From Planctomycetota bacterium (GTDB taxonomy: Bacteria; Planctomycetota; UBA1135; GCA-002686595): a DNA stretch of 38,871 bases. The stretch lies in the NCBI GenBank assembly GCA_947484275.1, contig CANKOY010000037.1:1-38871 (forward strand), read 5' to 3'. Shown one piece after another: positions 9,426 to 17,862 of the stretch; positions within the stretch are counted from its first letter, which is position 1, and each line of letters opens with the position of its first letter. Under the pieces are notes generated by a model. It saw nothing but the letters and a program-made list of their open reading frames with translations, ran no database searches and was not told the DNA's origin. The translations under genes and the position numbers were made by a program.

Positions 9426-10523
9426 CTAGTCGCACACCCAGCGCATGAAGCCTTCGATGCCACGAACGCGTCGGCGCTCCATCCAGACAAGCAGCGGTCC
9501 GCACAGCGCCAGGAACGCGAGTGCGAGCCCGAGCGCGGGTCCGGCGTCCAGCGCCTTCTGCCAGTAGGCGGTCGACGCTTCGCCGCGCGCGAGCGCAAGC
9601 AACCACAGCGGCCAGAGGTGCACGATGTGGTGCAACACGTAGAGCGTAAACGCGTGGCGGCTGTAGAGGCCCGTCACGGCTTCCAGGCGCGGCTGCGGCC
9701 GCGCGCCGGGAGCGTCGAGCCAGCGGTGCGCGATGGCGAAGAAGAGCAGCGCGACGCCGAGCGTTCCGCACACGAACTCGGGCGTCGCCGGGTAGTTCGT
9801 CCAGCCGCCGAGCCAACGGCCCGCAGAGCCGGACCCAAGCCCGGGCCACACCGCGCGCACTGCAAGCGCGGCAAGGCTCGCTCCAAGTAGCGACGCGCCG
9901 AGCTTGGCGCACCACCCCAGGCTGCGACGTCGAGCTGGGTGCTCGGCGAACAGCTCTCCCGCCACAAGAAAGCCCACCAACGGATAGCAGAGCCAGGGAA
10001 AGAGCGGAAAGTAGCCCGTCGCCAAGAATCCGCTGAGCACGTCCGACAGTGTGAAGTCGGGGTCAAACGAGTTGGAACTCCAAAACGCCGGGTAGTCAAC
10101 CAGGGCGCGTGCGACGGGACTGAGGAAGAAAATGACCGCGCAGGCCCAGGCCACCACGCTTGGCTGCATCCGGCGTGCCCATTCCAGAGTGAGGTAGCCG
10201 ACCCCCAAGAACGTCAGCACGTCCCAATTGAACACGTCCTCTGGCAGCCAGACGAGCACGTTGAACACCAGCCCTACGCCGAACAGGAACAGGCCCCGAC
10301 GCACCGTTCGCACTCCGATCAAGGCCTCACTGGCACCGCGCGCGCGCTGTGCGTCGAGCCACAGCCGGTAGCTCAGCCCTGACATCACCGCGAACAGCGG
10401 CGCTCCGAAGCCCGCGATCGTGGGCACCACGCCCGATAGGTTCTCGACGAAGTGAACCACGACCATGATGGCGATCGCGGAGCTGCGCACCAGGTCGACG
10501 GACTTCAGGCGCATGTTCGGCAT
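9426..10523 (-). CDS. Membrane acetyltransferase of the DUF1624/HGSNAT type
   Basis: 365 residues with about ten hydrophobic segments. The start MRLKSVDLVRSSAIAIMVVVHFVE followed by FGAPLFAVMSGLSYRLW (about 38-54) is the signature of the heparan-alpha-glucosaminide N-acetyltransferase catalytic family, related to acyltransferase 3 proteins. Later segments include FPLFPWLCYPLVGFLVAGEL (about 170-189) and a conserved LYVLHHIVHLWPL (about 293-305) carrying paired histidines. Such proteins carry acyl groups across the membrane onto glycans. It converges on the beta-propeller gene across a 99-base gap. The ATG at 10523 is used; a second ATG three codons later is equally plausible. Acceptor substrate unknown. 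Confidence 0.8.
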   Translation of the reverse strand: MPNMRLKSVDLVRSSAIAIMVVVHFVENLSGVVPTIAGFGAPLFAVMSGLSYRLWLDAQRARGASEALIGVRTVRRGLFLFGVGLVFNVLVWLPEDVFNWDVLTFLGVGYLTLEWARRMQPSVVAWACAVIFFLSPVARALVDYPAFWSSNSFDPDFTLSDVLSGFLATGYFPLFPWLCYPLVGFLVAGELFAEHPARRRSLGWCAKLGASLLGASLAALAVRAVWPGLGSGSAGRWLGGWTNYPATPEFVCGTLGVALLFFAIAHRWLDAPGARPQPRLEAVTGLYSRHAFTLYVLHHIVHLWPLWLLALARGEASTAYWQKALDAGPALGLALAFLALCGPLLVWMERRRVRGIEGFMRWVCD

Positions 10524-10669
10524 TCAGTCCGCTGAGCGTGCTTGGGTCGTTCGAACGTCTCGGACCGCGACCCTGTGCGGTTCATGGGATCAGTGCGCGG
10601 CATCAATTCACGCGACACGCGGATTGTCCACTCCCCCATCAGCATGAACGCGCTCAACGTCGCAACAGG

Positions 10670-11536
10670 CTAACTGCTGCTCACGCTGCCCAGCATGTCC
10701 AATATCCACAGCAAAGTCTGCCCCGCGAGCAGGACAATGATGATCCACTCGAGCCTGTGACCGCGACGAGCGAGCGAAAATTCGGTCAGGCGCTGGCTGC
10801 ATAGCTCGAAGACGCGTTCCTGGGCTTCCAGGCGCGCTCCAGCGGCCTCGAGTCGCTCATTCAGACGCAGACGCTCGCGCAAGCGCTCGCCGACTTGGCT
10901 CGCGAGCGTCGGCGGATACACCTGGGGCGCGAGGATGCGCGGTGAGAGCCGCGCGAGCCTGCTGCGCGTTCCGATCAAAGCCACGAAACGCGCCGCAAGC
11001 TCCGGGCGACGTTCGAGCGAGCGCTCATCGAATTCGAAGGCCAGCGGCGCCGCCTGCTCCATGGGTCCCCAGCCTTGTTCGATGACGCTCTCGATTTCGT
11101 GGAGCTCCCGAGCGACGCACGCGCCCTCGAGCGCCGCGCGCGCAGTCTGCGCGAGGCGGTCCGCAGGCGCGCACACAGCGAGCGCACGCTCGCTGTGCGC
11201 CAGGATTGCACTCGGAAGCTGCAGCACTGTGCAGGACTCGCCGGGCGCCGCGAAGCGCTCGCTGAGAGCATCGCGCAGGGCCTGCGCCCATTCGGCCTGG
11301 TCGTCGCTTTCGCAGGGGACCAGCAGGAGTTGCAACACGATTTGCGGATCGGCGCTCGGCGCGAGTTCGTGCAACTGCTGCGGCGCGCTCGACGCGCGCT
11401 CGACCGGTTTGCGGCCGCCGACGCCGCTCGCGCCAAGACACGCCGGCGCGGGGTCGGAGAGCGGAGCGAGCGCGATGGCGAGCACCCGCGTGCCCGCAGG
11501 AAACGACGGAGCGTTGGTCAGGGTGGGCGAGTTCAT
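10670..11536 (-). CDS. DUF155/RMND1-like protein with C-terminal membrane anchor
   Basis: 288 residues from ATG 11536, which overlaps the TGA of the upstream FAD-protein gene (ATGA), pointing to translational coupling. The C-terminal third carries the pattern I know from DUF155/RMD1/RMND1 proteins: R-x-RLNERLEAAGARLEAQERVFELC, a short linker, then LEWIIIVLLAGQTLLWILDML, a single membrane helix near the end. The segment GWGPMEQAAPLAFEFDERSL (about 166-185) and the helix before it also fit. The N-terminal 60 residues are weakly conserved and low complexity. Function of bacterial members is unknown; the eukaryotic homologue RMND1 supports mitochondrial translation. Assignment rests mainly on the C-terminal motif and is moderate. 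Confidence 0.6.
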   Translation of the reverse strand: MNSPTLTNAPSFPAGTRVLAIALAPLSDPAPACLGASGVGGRKPVERASSAPQQLHELAPSADPQIVLQLLLVPCESDDQAEWAQALRDALSERFAAPGESCTVLQLPSAILAHSERALAVCAPADRLAQTARAALEGACVARELHEIESVIEQGWGPMEQAAPLAFEFDERSLERRPELAARFVALIGTRSRLARLSPRILAPQVYPPTLASQVGERLRERLRLNERLEAAGARLEAQERVFELCSQRLTEFSLARRGHRLEWIIIVLLAGQTLLWILDMLGSVSSS

Positions 11537-12978
11537 GAGATGCGCAGCGACGTGTTGCCGCGTTGCGCGGAGTCGAAGGACGGTGTGTTCGCGTGGAAAA
11601 ATTCGCCGCCCTGTTCGAGCCGCGCGCCCAGGGCCTGCGCAACGTAGTGCGCAGACTCGAGGACGCCGTTGAGCGTCGAGTCGTACAGGTAGTCGCCGAC
11701 GATGTGCAAGCTCGGACCGCTGCGGCCGCACGGCAAGTGCCGCCGTTCGAGCGGCTCAGGAACGCGACCGCCCGGCAGCGCGTTGACGGCGCCGATCCAG
11801 CGGTGGACGCGGCCTTCGAGGAACGCTCCGCGCGCGCCGGCGAACTCCGAAGGCAGTGCGTCAAGGGCGAGCTCGATCAGCTCCGCGTCGCTGCGCGCCG
11901 CATGCTCCCGCGCCGAGTCACCGCCGAGGAGCCAGCCGAGAACGCCGTACGGAGCCTGCGGGCGGCGAGCCGATTCGTCGTACAAACACGCGCCGCCGAA
12001 GCGCTCTGAAATGCCGAAGGACTCCTCGAAGGCGCCGCGCCATGGCGCGTGCGAAAACAGCAGCGAGATGCGCAAGTAGTGCGCCGGATGGTCGTAGTGC
12101 GCGATGTGACGCTGCAGCTCCGAGCGCAACGGTTCGCCCTCGAAACGCACCTGCGCCAAGTGGTCGTGCGAGAGCGCGAGCACGACGTGTTCGAACTCGC
12201 GTTCGAGCGGCCCGTGCGGCGAACGCAGCGTGAGGCGCACTCGTCCTTGAGCGCTGGTCCTCACGCTTTCGAGCGCGCAGCCAAGCTGCACGCTGGCTCG
12301 CTGGCGCCGCACCAATTCGTGCACTATGCGCTCGTTTCCGCCCTCGATCGCGTACAGGCGCATGTACGCCGGATCGTTCATCAGGTAGTTCTGCAGCCCG
12401 TAGCGCAAGTTGGTCTGGTGCGGCTCCGCGGCAAGATCCGAGTGGATCAGCCGCTCGACGTAGCGCCGTGTGAACGGGTCGCCGATGCGCTCGAGCCACT
12501 GCGCGAAAAGCGCTGGCGTGCGTTCGTCGGTAAAGCTCTCCGGCAGATCGGAGTCGTAGAACTGTCGCGTGCCCATCCATCCGTGCGCTGCGCGATCGAA
12601 GGCCTCGAAGGCGCGCAGCGCCGACGGGCCGCCGCGGCGGCGCAGGTCTTCGAGTGTCGAGACGCGCTCGCCGTCCAGCCACACCGCGCCCCCGTTCATG
12701 GAGACTGTCGGCAACCCCAACTCGGCGACGAGTTCGCGCAGCGGATCCTCGTCCACGGGGGAGTTGTCGTAGAGCTCCGCCGCTCCCGCCTCGTAGGGCG
12801 CGTCGAGCGACTGAAAACTCGCTGTCACCAGCTTCCCTCCGAGCCGATCACTGGCCTCGAAAACGGTCGCCTCGAACGGTCGCGAAGCGTGGCGCTCCAG
12901 CATATGGGCGGTAAACAGCCCGCCCGGTCCGCCGCCGACGATCGCAACCCGCGGAATGTGGGCCCAGGGGCGCTTCAC
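11533..12978 (-). CDS. FAD-dependent amine-oxidase-like flavoprotein
   Basis: 481 residues from GTG 12978, or 501 from ATG 13038. I prefer GTG because it places the dinucleotide fold (RVAIVGGGPGGLFTAHML) about 10 residues from the start, as usual, and because a degenerate duplicate of this gene start lies upstream. The GxGxxG motif is followed by an acidic strand end (FEASDRLGGK) and the RLGGK/AGAAELYDNSP flavin contact region. The C-terminal motif VGDYLYDSTLNGVLESAHYVAQAL is the typical second FAD contact of amine oxidases and phytoene-desaturase-like proteins. It overlaps the downstream DUF155-like gene by four bases (ATGA), so the two are probably co-translated. Substrate cannot be told from sequence. 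Confidence 0.85.
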   Translation of the reverse strand: MKRPWAHIPRVAIVGGGPGGLFTAHMLERHASRPFEATVFEASDRLGGKLVTASFQSLDAPYEAGAAELYDNSPVDEDPLRELVAELGLPTVSMNGGAVWLDGERVSTLEDLRRRGGPSALRAFEAFDRAAHGWMGTRQFYDSDLPESFTDERTPALFAQWLERIGDPFTRRYVERLIHSDLAAEPHQTNLRYGLQNYLMNDPAYMRLYAIEGGNERIVHELVRRQRASVQLGCALESVRTSAQGRVRLTLRSPHGPLEREFEHVVLALSHDHLAQVRFEGEPLRSELQRHIAHYDHPAHYLRISLLFSHAPWRGAFEESFGISERFGGACLYDESARRPQAPYGVLGWLLGGDSAREHAARSDAELIELALDALPSEFAGARGAFLEGRVHRWIGAVNALPGGRVPEPLERRHLPCGRSGPSLHIVGDYLYDSTLNGVLESAHYVAQALGARLEQGGEFFHANTPSFDSAQRGNTSLRIS

Positions 12979-12991
12979 GGGATCAAACAAC
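12949..12991. repeat. Direct repeat copy 1 at FAD-gene start
   Basis: 43 bases spanning the first codons of the FAD gene and its immediate upstream. They recur 104 bases away at 13053-13094 with five mismatches and one base missing. See the paired copy. Confidence 0.6.
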
Positions 12992-13038
12992 GCACGCGGG
13001 CAGGGCAGGGAATGGGCACGAGGAGGGTCAACCCGCAC

Positions 13039-13611
13039 TGCGGGTGAGAGTTCCGCGGAATGTGGGCCATGGGCGGTTCATGGAATCCAACAACACAGAC
13101 TAGAGGATAGGAACTCCAAGCGCATGACCGCCGTCCGAGAGTGGCGCGGAGGATGGTAGGCGGGAACGCGCGGCGGGCTTTCGGGCGGCTCGCGGCAGGC
13201 CGAGGTTTGGGTTAGGTCGCCTCGGAGGAGAATGGACCATTCGGGCCGAGCGCGGCGCCGCAGGCGCGCAAGAAGTGCGGGTCGCCGTGGCGCTCGTGAG
13301 CCCGGGGCGGTTGAAGATCCTGCGAACGACGAAGCCGTCGGCTTTCAGCGCAATGAGCTTGCGGTGTATTCCGAAAAGGGGGCATGTGCGCGTAGCCGCC
13401 TGTCAGACCCAGCAGGTTGGCGTTGTCGAGCTCCAGCTTGTGTCGGCTGCGCATGTCGCGCCCCACGCCCCCTTCAGGTGCTGCGAGTGGAAGCACCAAT
13501 CCATATATGAGGTCAAGTCCTGCCAGATGGCGCACACCGAGTGCACCACGACGGGTGTGGGGAGTCCTGGATGGAGCCGCGGAAGGCGAGCGCGTGCGCG
13601 AAGCTGGTCAA
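13039..13611. other. Gene-poor stretch upstream of FAD gene
   Basis: 573 bases with no gene I can support. It holds the second copy of the gene-start repeat (13053-13094). Short open frames exist on both strands around 13212-13535, but they change frame and match no family I know. It may contain a decayed coding relic (minus-strand fragments such as LIALKADGFVVRRIFNRPG), which is unproven. Confidence 0.4.
13053..13094. repeat. Direct repeat copy 2 (degenerate duplicate of FAD-gene start)
   Basis: On the minus strand this reads an ATG (13081) followed by codons resembling the start of the FAD gene (MNRPWPTFR against VKRPWAHIPR). A missing base shifts the frame and a stop follows soon after. 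It looks like a partial tandem duplication of a gene 5' end, or a relic of an ancestral start. Confidence 0.55.
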
Positions 13612-13801
13612 CTAGCAGCCCGTTGAAAAAGTGCCCTGCTGCGGCTTCGCGCTCTTCGCCGTGGCGTCGTCACGCTCGTCGGGCCGTGCTCAGCAGCCAG
13701 GAAGGCCGCCTCCGCCGTCCCCCCGTCGTCCCTTCGGCGCGTTCCTAGTCACGACGAAGATCGCCTCGCCTCGCGACGGGACCTTTTCAACGGGCTGCTA
13801 G
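13612..13801. mobile_element. MITE-like element 1 with 20-bp terminal inverted repeats
   Basis: The left end TAGCAGCCCGTTGAAAAAGT (13613-13632) is matched by the reverse complement of 13781-13800 with one mismatch in 20. CTAG abuts or overlaps both ends (13612-13615 and 13798-13801), as expected for a short palindromic target or duplication. The roughly 190-bp interior is GC-rich and carries no transposase. It is therefore a non-autonomous element that would need a transposase encoded elsewhere. Its insertion lies between the FAD gene and the SOUL-CIA30 gene, where it could carry a promoter or terminator. Confidence 0.85.
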
Positions 13802-13919
13802 GGCACAAGCTCGCGCACTCCGATGCCAATCCGCTCCCGCTCGCGTGCATCCGCGGGCGGTCGCCGCGCGAACAGGGATTTGTAGTCGCATTGGCGAGCA
13901 TTCCCAACCAACTCAGACC

Positions 13920-15254
13920 ATGCTCCTCCTCACCGGAATCGCCCTGCTTTGCTCTGCAGCCCAGGCCACGCCCGCCGCGAGCCCGTATGCCGGCCGGTCC
14001 AGCGCGACGGCCACGCTGCGCATGGCCCTGACCGAGGATCAGGTCGAGCGCGAGATCCCAGTCGGCCTGGCGAGCCTGGTGCGCGCCGGCCTTGCCGCCA
14101 GCGAACAGCTGGGAGACTCCGTCCTGGGGCGGAGCCTGTCGGCGGACACCCATGACGCGCGCTGGCGAGCCCTGTTCGATCCTCGCGCAGCCCGCAAGCA
14201 GCTCTCGCGCGACCTGACGCGCATTGTCACAGACCTCGAGTTCGAGCCTCTGATCGAGGCCGAGCTGCCTGCGGGCTTCCCGGCACCGACGACGGTGGGC
14301 GAGATCGAACTCAAGCGCTATCCGGTCTACCGCATGGTGCGCGCCGACGTGTCTGGCAGCGGCTCGGGCGGTGCTTTCTGGAAGCTCTTCACGCACATCC
14401 AGAAGGGCGACATTGCGATGACGGCACCGGTCGAGATGGGCTGGTCGGGAACCGAACGTGAGGCCAGCATGGCCTTTCTCTACGGATCGACGGAGCTTGG
14501 GGCGACAGGACTCGACGGCTCACTCGAGGTGCTCGATGTCGAGCCGCTCTGGGCGATCAGCCTGGGTTGCCGCGGTGACGCGACGCGAGCAGAAGTAGCG
14601 GCGGCGCACACGGAGCTGCAGCGCTGGCTGGATGCACGCGGCGACCTCGTGGTCGTCGGAGCACTGCGCACCCTGGCCTACAATAGCCCCATGGTCCCGC
14701 GCGAGCGGCGCTACTTTGAAGTTCAACTCCAGGTGCAGCCCACGCAAGCCAGCGACGATCGCAGAGTGGTCATCGACTTCTCCGATCCGCGTGAGGCCCG
14801 GCGCTGGCAGCCGGTGGACGACCGTGTGATGGGCGGTGTCTCGGCGAGCCGGCTAGTGTACGACCCCAGCGGTTCGTCGGTCTTCACTGGAAATCTCTCA
14901 CTAGAAAACAACGGCGGCTTCGCCTCCGTGCGCGCGTCGCTTGCGGAGCGGGCCCTTGAGCGGGGGCGCACGCTGGTCCTGAGCTGCCGCGGAGATGGGA
15001 AGGCCTACAAGCTTCGGCTGCGCATGACAGGGGCCTTCGATGGCGTCAGCTATGAGGCGCGCTTCGAGACCCAGGCCGGCGTGCTGACCGAGCACTCCTT
15101 CGCGCTGGCAGACTTCGTGCCCGTCTGGCGCGGTCGCCCGGTGCCCGACGCCGGGCCCTTGGATGGGGCCAGCGTGCAGAACGTGGGCCTGATGATTTCC
15201 GACGGCCAGGCCGGTGAGTTCCGTCTGCAAGTGCTCTCGCTCGCAGTGCTCTGA
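13920..15254 (+). CDS. Exported SOUL heme-binding domain fused to a CIA30 (NDUFAF1-like) domain
   Basis: 444 residues from ATG 13920, which opens a signal peptide (MLLLTGIALLCSAAQA). Residues about 127-272 match the SOUL/HBP family: VGEIELKRYPVYRMVRADV, FWKLFTHIQKGDIAMTAPVEM and the closing AYNSPMVPRERRYFEVQLQV. Residues about 283-440 match CIA30/NDUFAF1, a galactose-binding-like fold: VVIDFSDPREARRWQPVDDRVMGGVS, NNGGFASVRAS, LSCRGDGKAYKLRL and ADFVPVWRGRPV. SOUL proteins bind tetrapyrroles; CIA30 is best known as a complex I assembly factor in mitochondria, but bacterial members are uncharacterised. A lipoprotein gene follows after 53 bases, probably in one transcript. Domain calls are confident; joint function is unknown. 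Confidence 0.88.
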   Translation: MLLLTGIALLCSAAQATPAASPYAGRSSATATLRMALTEDQVEREIPVGLASLVRAGLAASEQLGDSVLGRSLSADTHDARWRALFDPRAARKQLSRDLTRIVTDLEFEPLIEAELPAGFPAPTTVGEIELKRYPVYRMVRADVSGSGSGGAFWKLFTHIQKGDIAMTAPVEMGWSGTEREASMAFLYGSTELGATGLDGSLEVLDVEPLWAISLGCRGDATRAEVAAAHTELQRWLDARGDLVVVGALRTLAYNSPMVPRERRYFEVQLQVQPTQASDDRRVVIDFSDPREARRWQPVDDRVMGGVSASRLVYDPSGSSVFTGNLSLENNGGFASVRASLAERALERGRTLVLSCRGDGKAYKLRLRMTGAFDGVSYEARFETQAGVLTEHSFALADFVPVWRGRPVPDAGPLDGASVQNVGLMISDGQAGEFRLQVLSLAVL

Positions 15255-15307
15255 GCCTTTCGGCGACGCGTCTGCATCCGTGGCCGCGCGCGAACGAATA
15301 CCCTGGC

Positions 15308-15859
15308 ATGAAGAGCCTGCTCCGAACCCCTGCGGGCGCCCTTGCGGGCTGCCTGCTAGCCATAAATCTGATCGCCTGCCAATCTTCGATTCCCAATCGA
15401 ATCCCCGTGGGCGAGATCTTCCCCACGGCGCAGGGCGAGACTCTCGAAGAACGCCAGCTGCGACTTCCCGCGGACCTCAAGGGCAAGCCGGCCGTGCTGC
15501 TGGTGGGCTATGCCCAGGACGCCCAGTTCGACGCCGATCGCTGGCTGTATGGCCTGCTGCAGGCTGACCTGCAAGTGCAGCTCTACGAGCTGCCTACCAT
15601 CCCGGGCCTATTTCCGCGCGCGATCTCGGGCACGATCGACTCGGGCATGCGCTCCGGCATTCCCCGCGAAGACTGGGCGGTCGTGGCCACGTTGTATGGT
15701 TCGGACGCGGAGCGTGTCGCAGAGTTCACCGGCACTCAGAAGCCGCGCAACATCCGCGTGCTGCTACTCGATGAAGCCGGTCGCGTGCGCTGGTTTCACG
15801 ACCGTGGATTCTCCGCGAGCAAGCTGATCGAGCTCGAGCAATCCCTGCAAGACAGATAG
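15308..15859 (+). CDS. Lipoprotein with thioredoxin-like fold (possibly ATP10-like), no CxxC
   Basis: 183 residues. The N-terminus is a lipoprotein signal with lipobox LIAC, so Cys24 would be lipidated. The mature part reads as a thioredoxin-like domain: LPADLKGKPAVLLVGYAQDAQFDADRWLYGLL (about 58-89) with no CxxC in the usual place, and the C-terminal IRVLLLDEAGRVRWFHDRGFSASKLIELEQSL. The general order resembles ATP10/ATPase-assembly-type thioredoxin-like proteins, but I cannot prove that. Without the redox cysteines it is unlikely to be an oxidoreductase. It lies 53 bases after the SOUL-CIA30 gene, so a shared envelope role is plausible. No other gene follows before the repeat region. Confidence 0.6.
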   Translation: MKSLLRTPAGALAGCLLAINLIACQSSIPNRIPVGEIFPTAQGETLEERQLRLPADLKGKPAVLLVGYAQDAQFDADRWLYGLLQADLQVQLYELPTIPGLFPRAISGTIDSGMRSGIPREDWAVVATLYGSDAERVAEFTGTQKPRNIRVLLLDEAGRVRWFHDRGFSASKLIELEQSLQDR

Positions 15860-15948
15860 GGCGGACATCGATCGGCGTGGGCGCCGCTGTCTTCGACGTG
15901 CGCGCGGCGCCAGAGTAAGCACGTGAACGGCCTCGGCAAGGCACCAGT

Positions 15949-16003
15949 CCCCCACCGGTGTGCGACCGGGACGGCCGGATCGGTGGCTGGATGTCCCACC
16001 CAT
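15949..16003. repeat. GC-rich dispersed repeat, copy C (diverged)
   Basis: Opens with CCCCCACCGG and carries GACGGC, one differing base, then GGATC in the same register as copy A. The first 40 bases match well, the rest poorly. It stops where MITE-like element 2 begins. Confidence 0.45.
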
Positions 16004-16005
16004 TA

Positions 16006-16169
16006 AGAGCAGGTCCTAATACCTGGCTGGACGCTAGGCCAATGCCAGGCTCGCCATCGCGACGTTGCAGCTCGTCCGAGTATTGCAGGCGAATACGCGT
16101 CGTCGCTGCGCCTCGCGGCTGGCGGCCTGGAATCGCCCAAGCGGCCAGCCAGGTATTAGGACGTGCTCT
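16006..16169. mobile_element. MITE-like element 2 with about 25-36-bp terminal inverted repeats
   Basis: The left end (from 16006) and the reverse complement of the right end (to 16169) share AGAGCA, one differing base, then GTCCTAATACCTGGCTGG, a 24/25 match. A weaker match extends about 11 bases inward. The element is about 164 bases and has no coding capacity. Its termini differ from those of element 1, so a second transposase family is implied. TA-rich flanks (TTAA left, TA right) hint at a TA-type target. It sits in the leader region of the C39-like gene. Confidence 0.85.
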
Positions 16170-16403
16170 ATGGAGGCCCCCAGGCCGGGCCCCGGTGGCC
16201 TTTGCTTCATAAATTCCAACCGTCGGTCACATCCGACGACGCGATTCCGCTCCTCCTCGACAGACACGGGAGCGACGCCAGGCCAATTCGGCCCGGGGGC
16301 CCTGGACACGACCAAGGGCCAAAAAGCCCCGCTCATCGCAACTCACCCACAGCTCGCGGTCGGACCGACTCCGACCCAAGCCAACCCAAAAGCAGGAGAT
16401 CGC

Positions 16404-17834
16404 ATGTCACCCACTCGGTTCATTTCTTCGTTGCTCGTCGTCATCGCTTGCGGCTCGGCGCCTGCCTTTGGGCAAGTGCTCCAGTTCGACCAGCTCGACT
16501 GGGTCGGGCTCACGTCCAGCACGTCCGACAGTTCCTGGGGACGTGTGACGATGAGCTATACGGGCTTGTCTTCGACGCACTACCTCAACCTCAACGTCAA
16601 CGGGAGCTGGGTCGTCCAGAACACCGGCGTCGACAGCCTGTACGGCGCGGGCATCAGCCAGGAAGTGTCGACCACCTTCGACCTCGGCGTGCTCGACGGA
16701 GTTGACGTGAGTTCGCTGAGTTTCGTGATGAGTCTGACGCCGGCTCCGGCGACCTCGATGCCCGCGGGCTCGCCGACGGTCGCACCCGTTTCCGGAGTCA
16801 GCTATCAGATCGGAGGCGAGGACATGGTCGACCTCGGCAACCCGGTGCCACCGGCCGCTCCTCAGGGTGGCAACCCCGCCACGGTCACGGCCTCGGCGAA
16901 ACTCCCCAACCTCGCGAGCTTCGTCAACCAGGTCCAGGGCGCGAACCAATGCGCCCCCGGAGCGATCTCGAACAGCCTCAACTACCTCAAGGCCGCCGGG
17001 AACCCGCCGCTCGCCGCCAGTGTTCCGACCAGCATCTCCGATGTCGGGACGGCCATCGGCACCACGGCGACGGGGACGGGGGCGAACTGGCCCGCGTTGA
17101 AGGCCGCGCACTTCGCGGGGACGGTCACGACCACGCAGTTGTTGGCCACGGATATCGCGGGGCTCATCGCCGCGGTGAATGCCGGCAAGGATGTCGAAAT
17201 CGACCTCCAGGGCCACGTCGCGGTGGTCGTCGGTGTTCGTCAGTACTCGGACGGGCGCGTGGAGCTCGACCTGATGGACGACAACCAGACCGACAACGTC
17301 CAGGACAAGATGCGCACGGTCGAAATCAAGAACGGAACAGTGGACGGCATGCTGCTCGAGCGCTTCGTGGTCGAGTCGGTGCCGCTCCCGCCAGTGACCT
17401 ACTGCATTCCCAAGATGAATTCGCTCGGCTGCATCCCGTCGATCGGTTCCTTCGGAATCTCGAGCGCCACGCAAGGCTCGGGCTTCATCGTTGCGACGAT
17501 GAACGTCATCAACAACAAGCCGGGACTGTACCTGTACTCCAACACTGGCCCGGCGGCGTTCCCGTTCCAAGGCGGGCTGCTGTGTGTCAACACTCCGATA
17601 CGCCGTTCGATTCCGCTGACCTCGGGCGGCAGTCCTCCCCCGAACAATTGCTCGGGGCAGTACCAGCTCGACCTGAATGCGTTCGCAGTCGGCGCCCTCG
17701 GCGGCCAGCCCGCACCCTTCTTGACGATGCCGGGCGTGGTGGTCAATGCACAGTGCTGGGGCCGCGATCAAGGCTTCCCCGCGCCGAACAACTCGACGCT
17801 GTCCAACGGGTTGCAATTCACCGTCGGCAACTGA
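16404..17834 (+). CDS. Secreted C39-like cysteine peptidase-domain protein with shared C-terminal module
   Basis: 476 residues from ATG 16404, preceded by a ribosome site (AGGAG) and followed by a signal peptide ([24 protein letters not shown]). Residues about 25-150 form a beta-rich domain. Residues about 170-325 look like a papain-like C39 fold: [18 protein letters not shown] with Cys183, GHVAVVVGV with His271 and MDDNQTD (about 291-297), which could supply the third catalytic residue. From C334 onward the shared module follows ([63 protein letters not shown]) with four cysteines. It is probably an extracellular protease or peptide-binding protein. The catalytic assignment is from motif spacing only. 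A strong terminator follows. Confidence 0.75.
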   Translation: MSPTRFISSLLVVIACGSAPAFGQVLQFDQLDWVGLTSSTSDSSWGRVTMSYTGLSSTHYLNLNVNGSWVVQNTGVDSLYGAGISQEVSTTFDLGVLDGVDVSSLSFVMSLTPAPATSMPAGSPTVAPVSGVSYQIGGEDMVDLGNPVPPAAPQGGNPATVTASAKLPNLASFVNQVQGANQCAPGAISNSLNYLKAAGNPPLAASVPTSISDVGTAIGTTATGTGANWPALKAAHFAGTVTTTQLLATDIAGLIAAVNAGKDVEIDLQGHVAVVVGVRQYSDGRVELDLMDDNQTDNVQDKMRTVEIKNGTVDGMLLERFVVESVPLPPVTYCIPKMNSLGCIPSIGSFGISSATQGSGFIVATMNVINNKPGLYLYSNTGPAAFPFQGGLLCVNTPIRRSIPLTSGGSPPPNNCSGQYQLDLNAFAVGALGGQPAPFLTMPGVVVNAQCWGRDQGFPAPNNSTLSNGLQFTVGN

Positions 17835-17862
17835 GGGAATGAGCGAGCCAGTGAAGATCGGG

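Larger units (their letters stand above)
15860..16403. other. Gene-free region with a repeat and a MITE-like element
   Basis: 544 bases between two rightward genes. It contains the third repeat copy (15949-16003) and MITE-like element 2 (16006-16169). A 234-base leader before the C39-like gene follows, with a GC-rich dyad near 16174-16200. The frame of the downstream gene happens to stay open through much of this region, but signal peptide and ribosome site place the true start at 16404. Confidence 0.6.

Noticed and set aside
13275..13748. 157-codon plus-strand frame running into MITE-like element 1
   Set aside because: It crosses the left terminal repeat, has no SD or domain, and its sequence looks like translated non-coding DNA.
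13612..16169. CRISPR array or tandem-repeat interpretation of the repeats
   Set aside because: Only paired inverted ends with unique interiors are present; no regular repeat-spacer series anywhere in the window.
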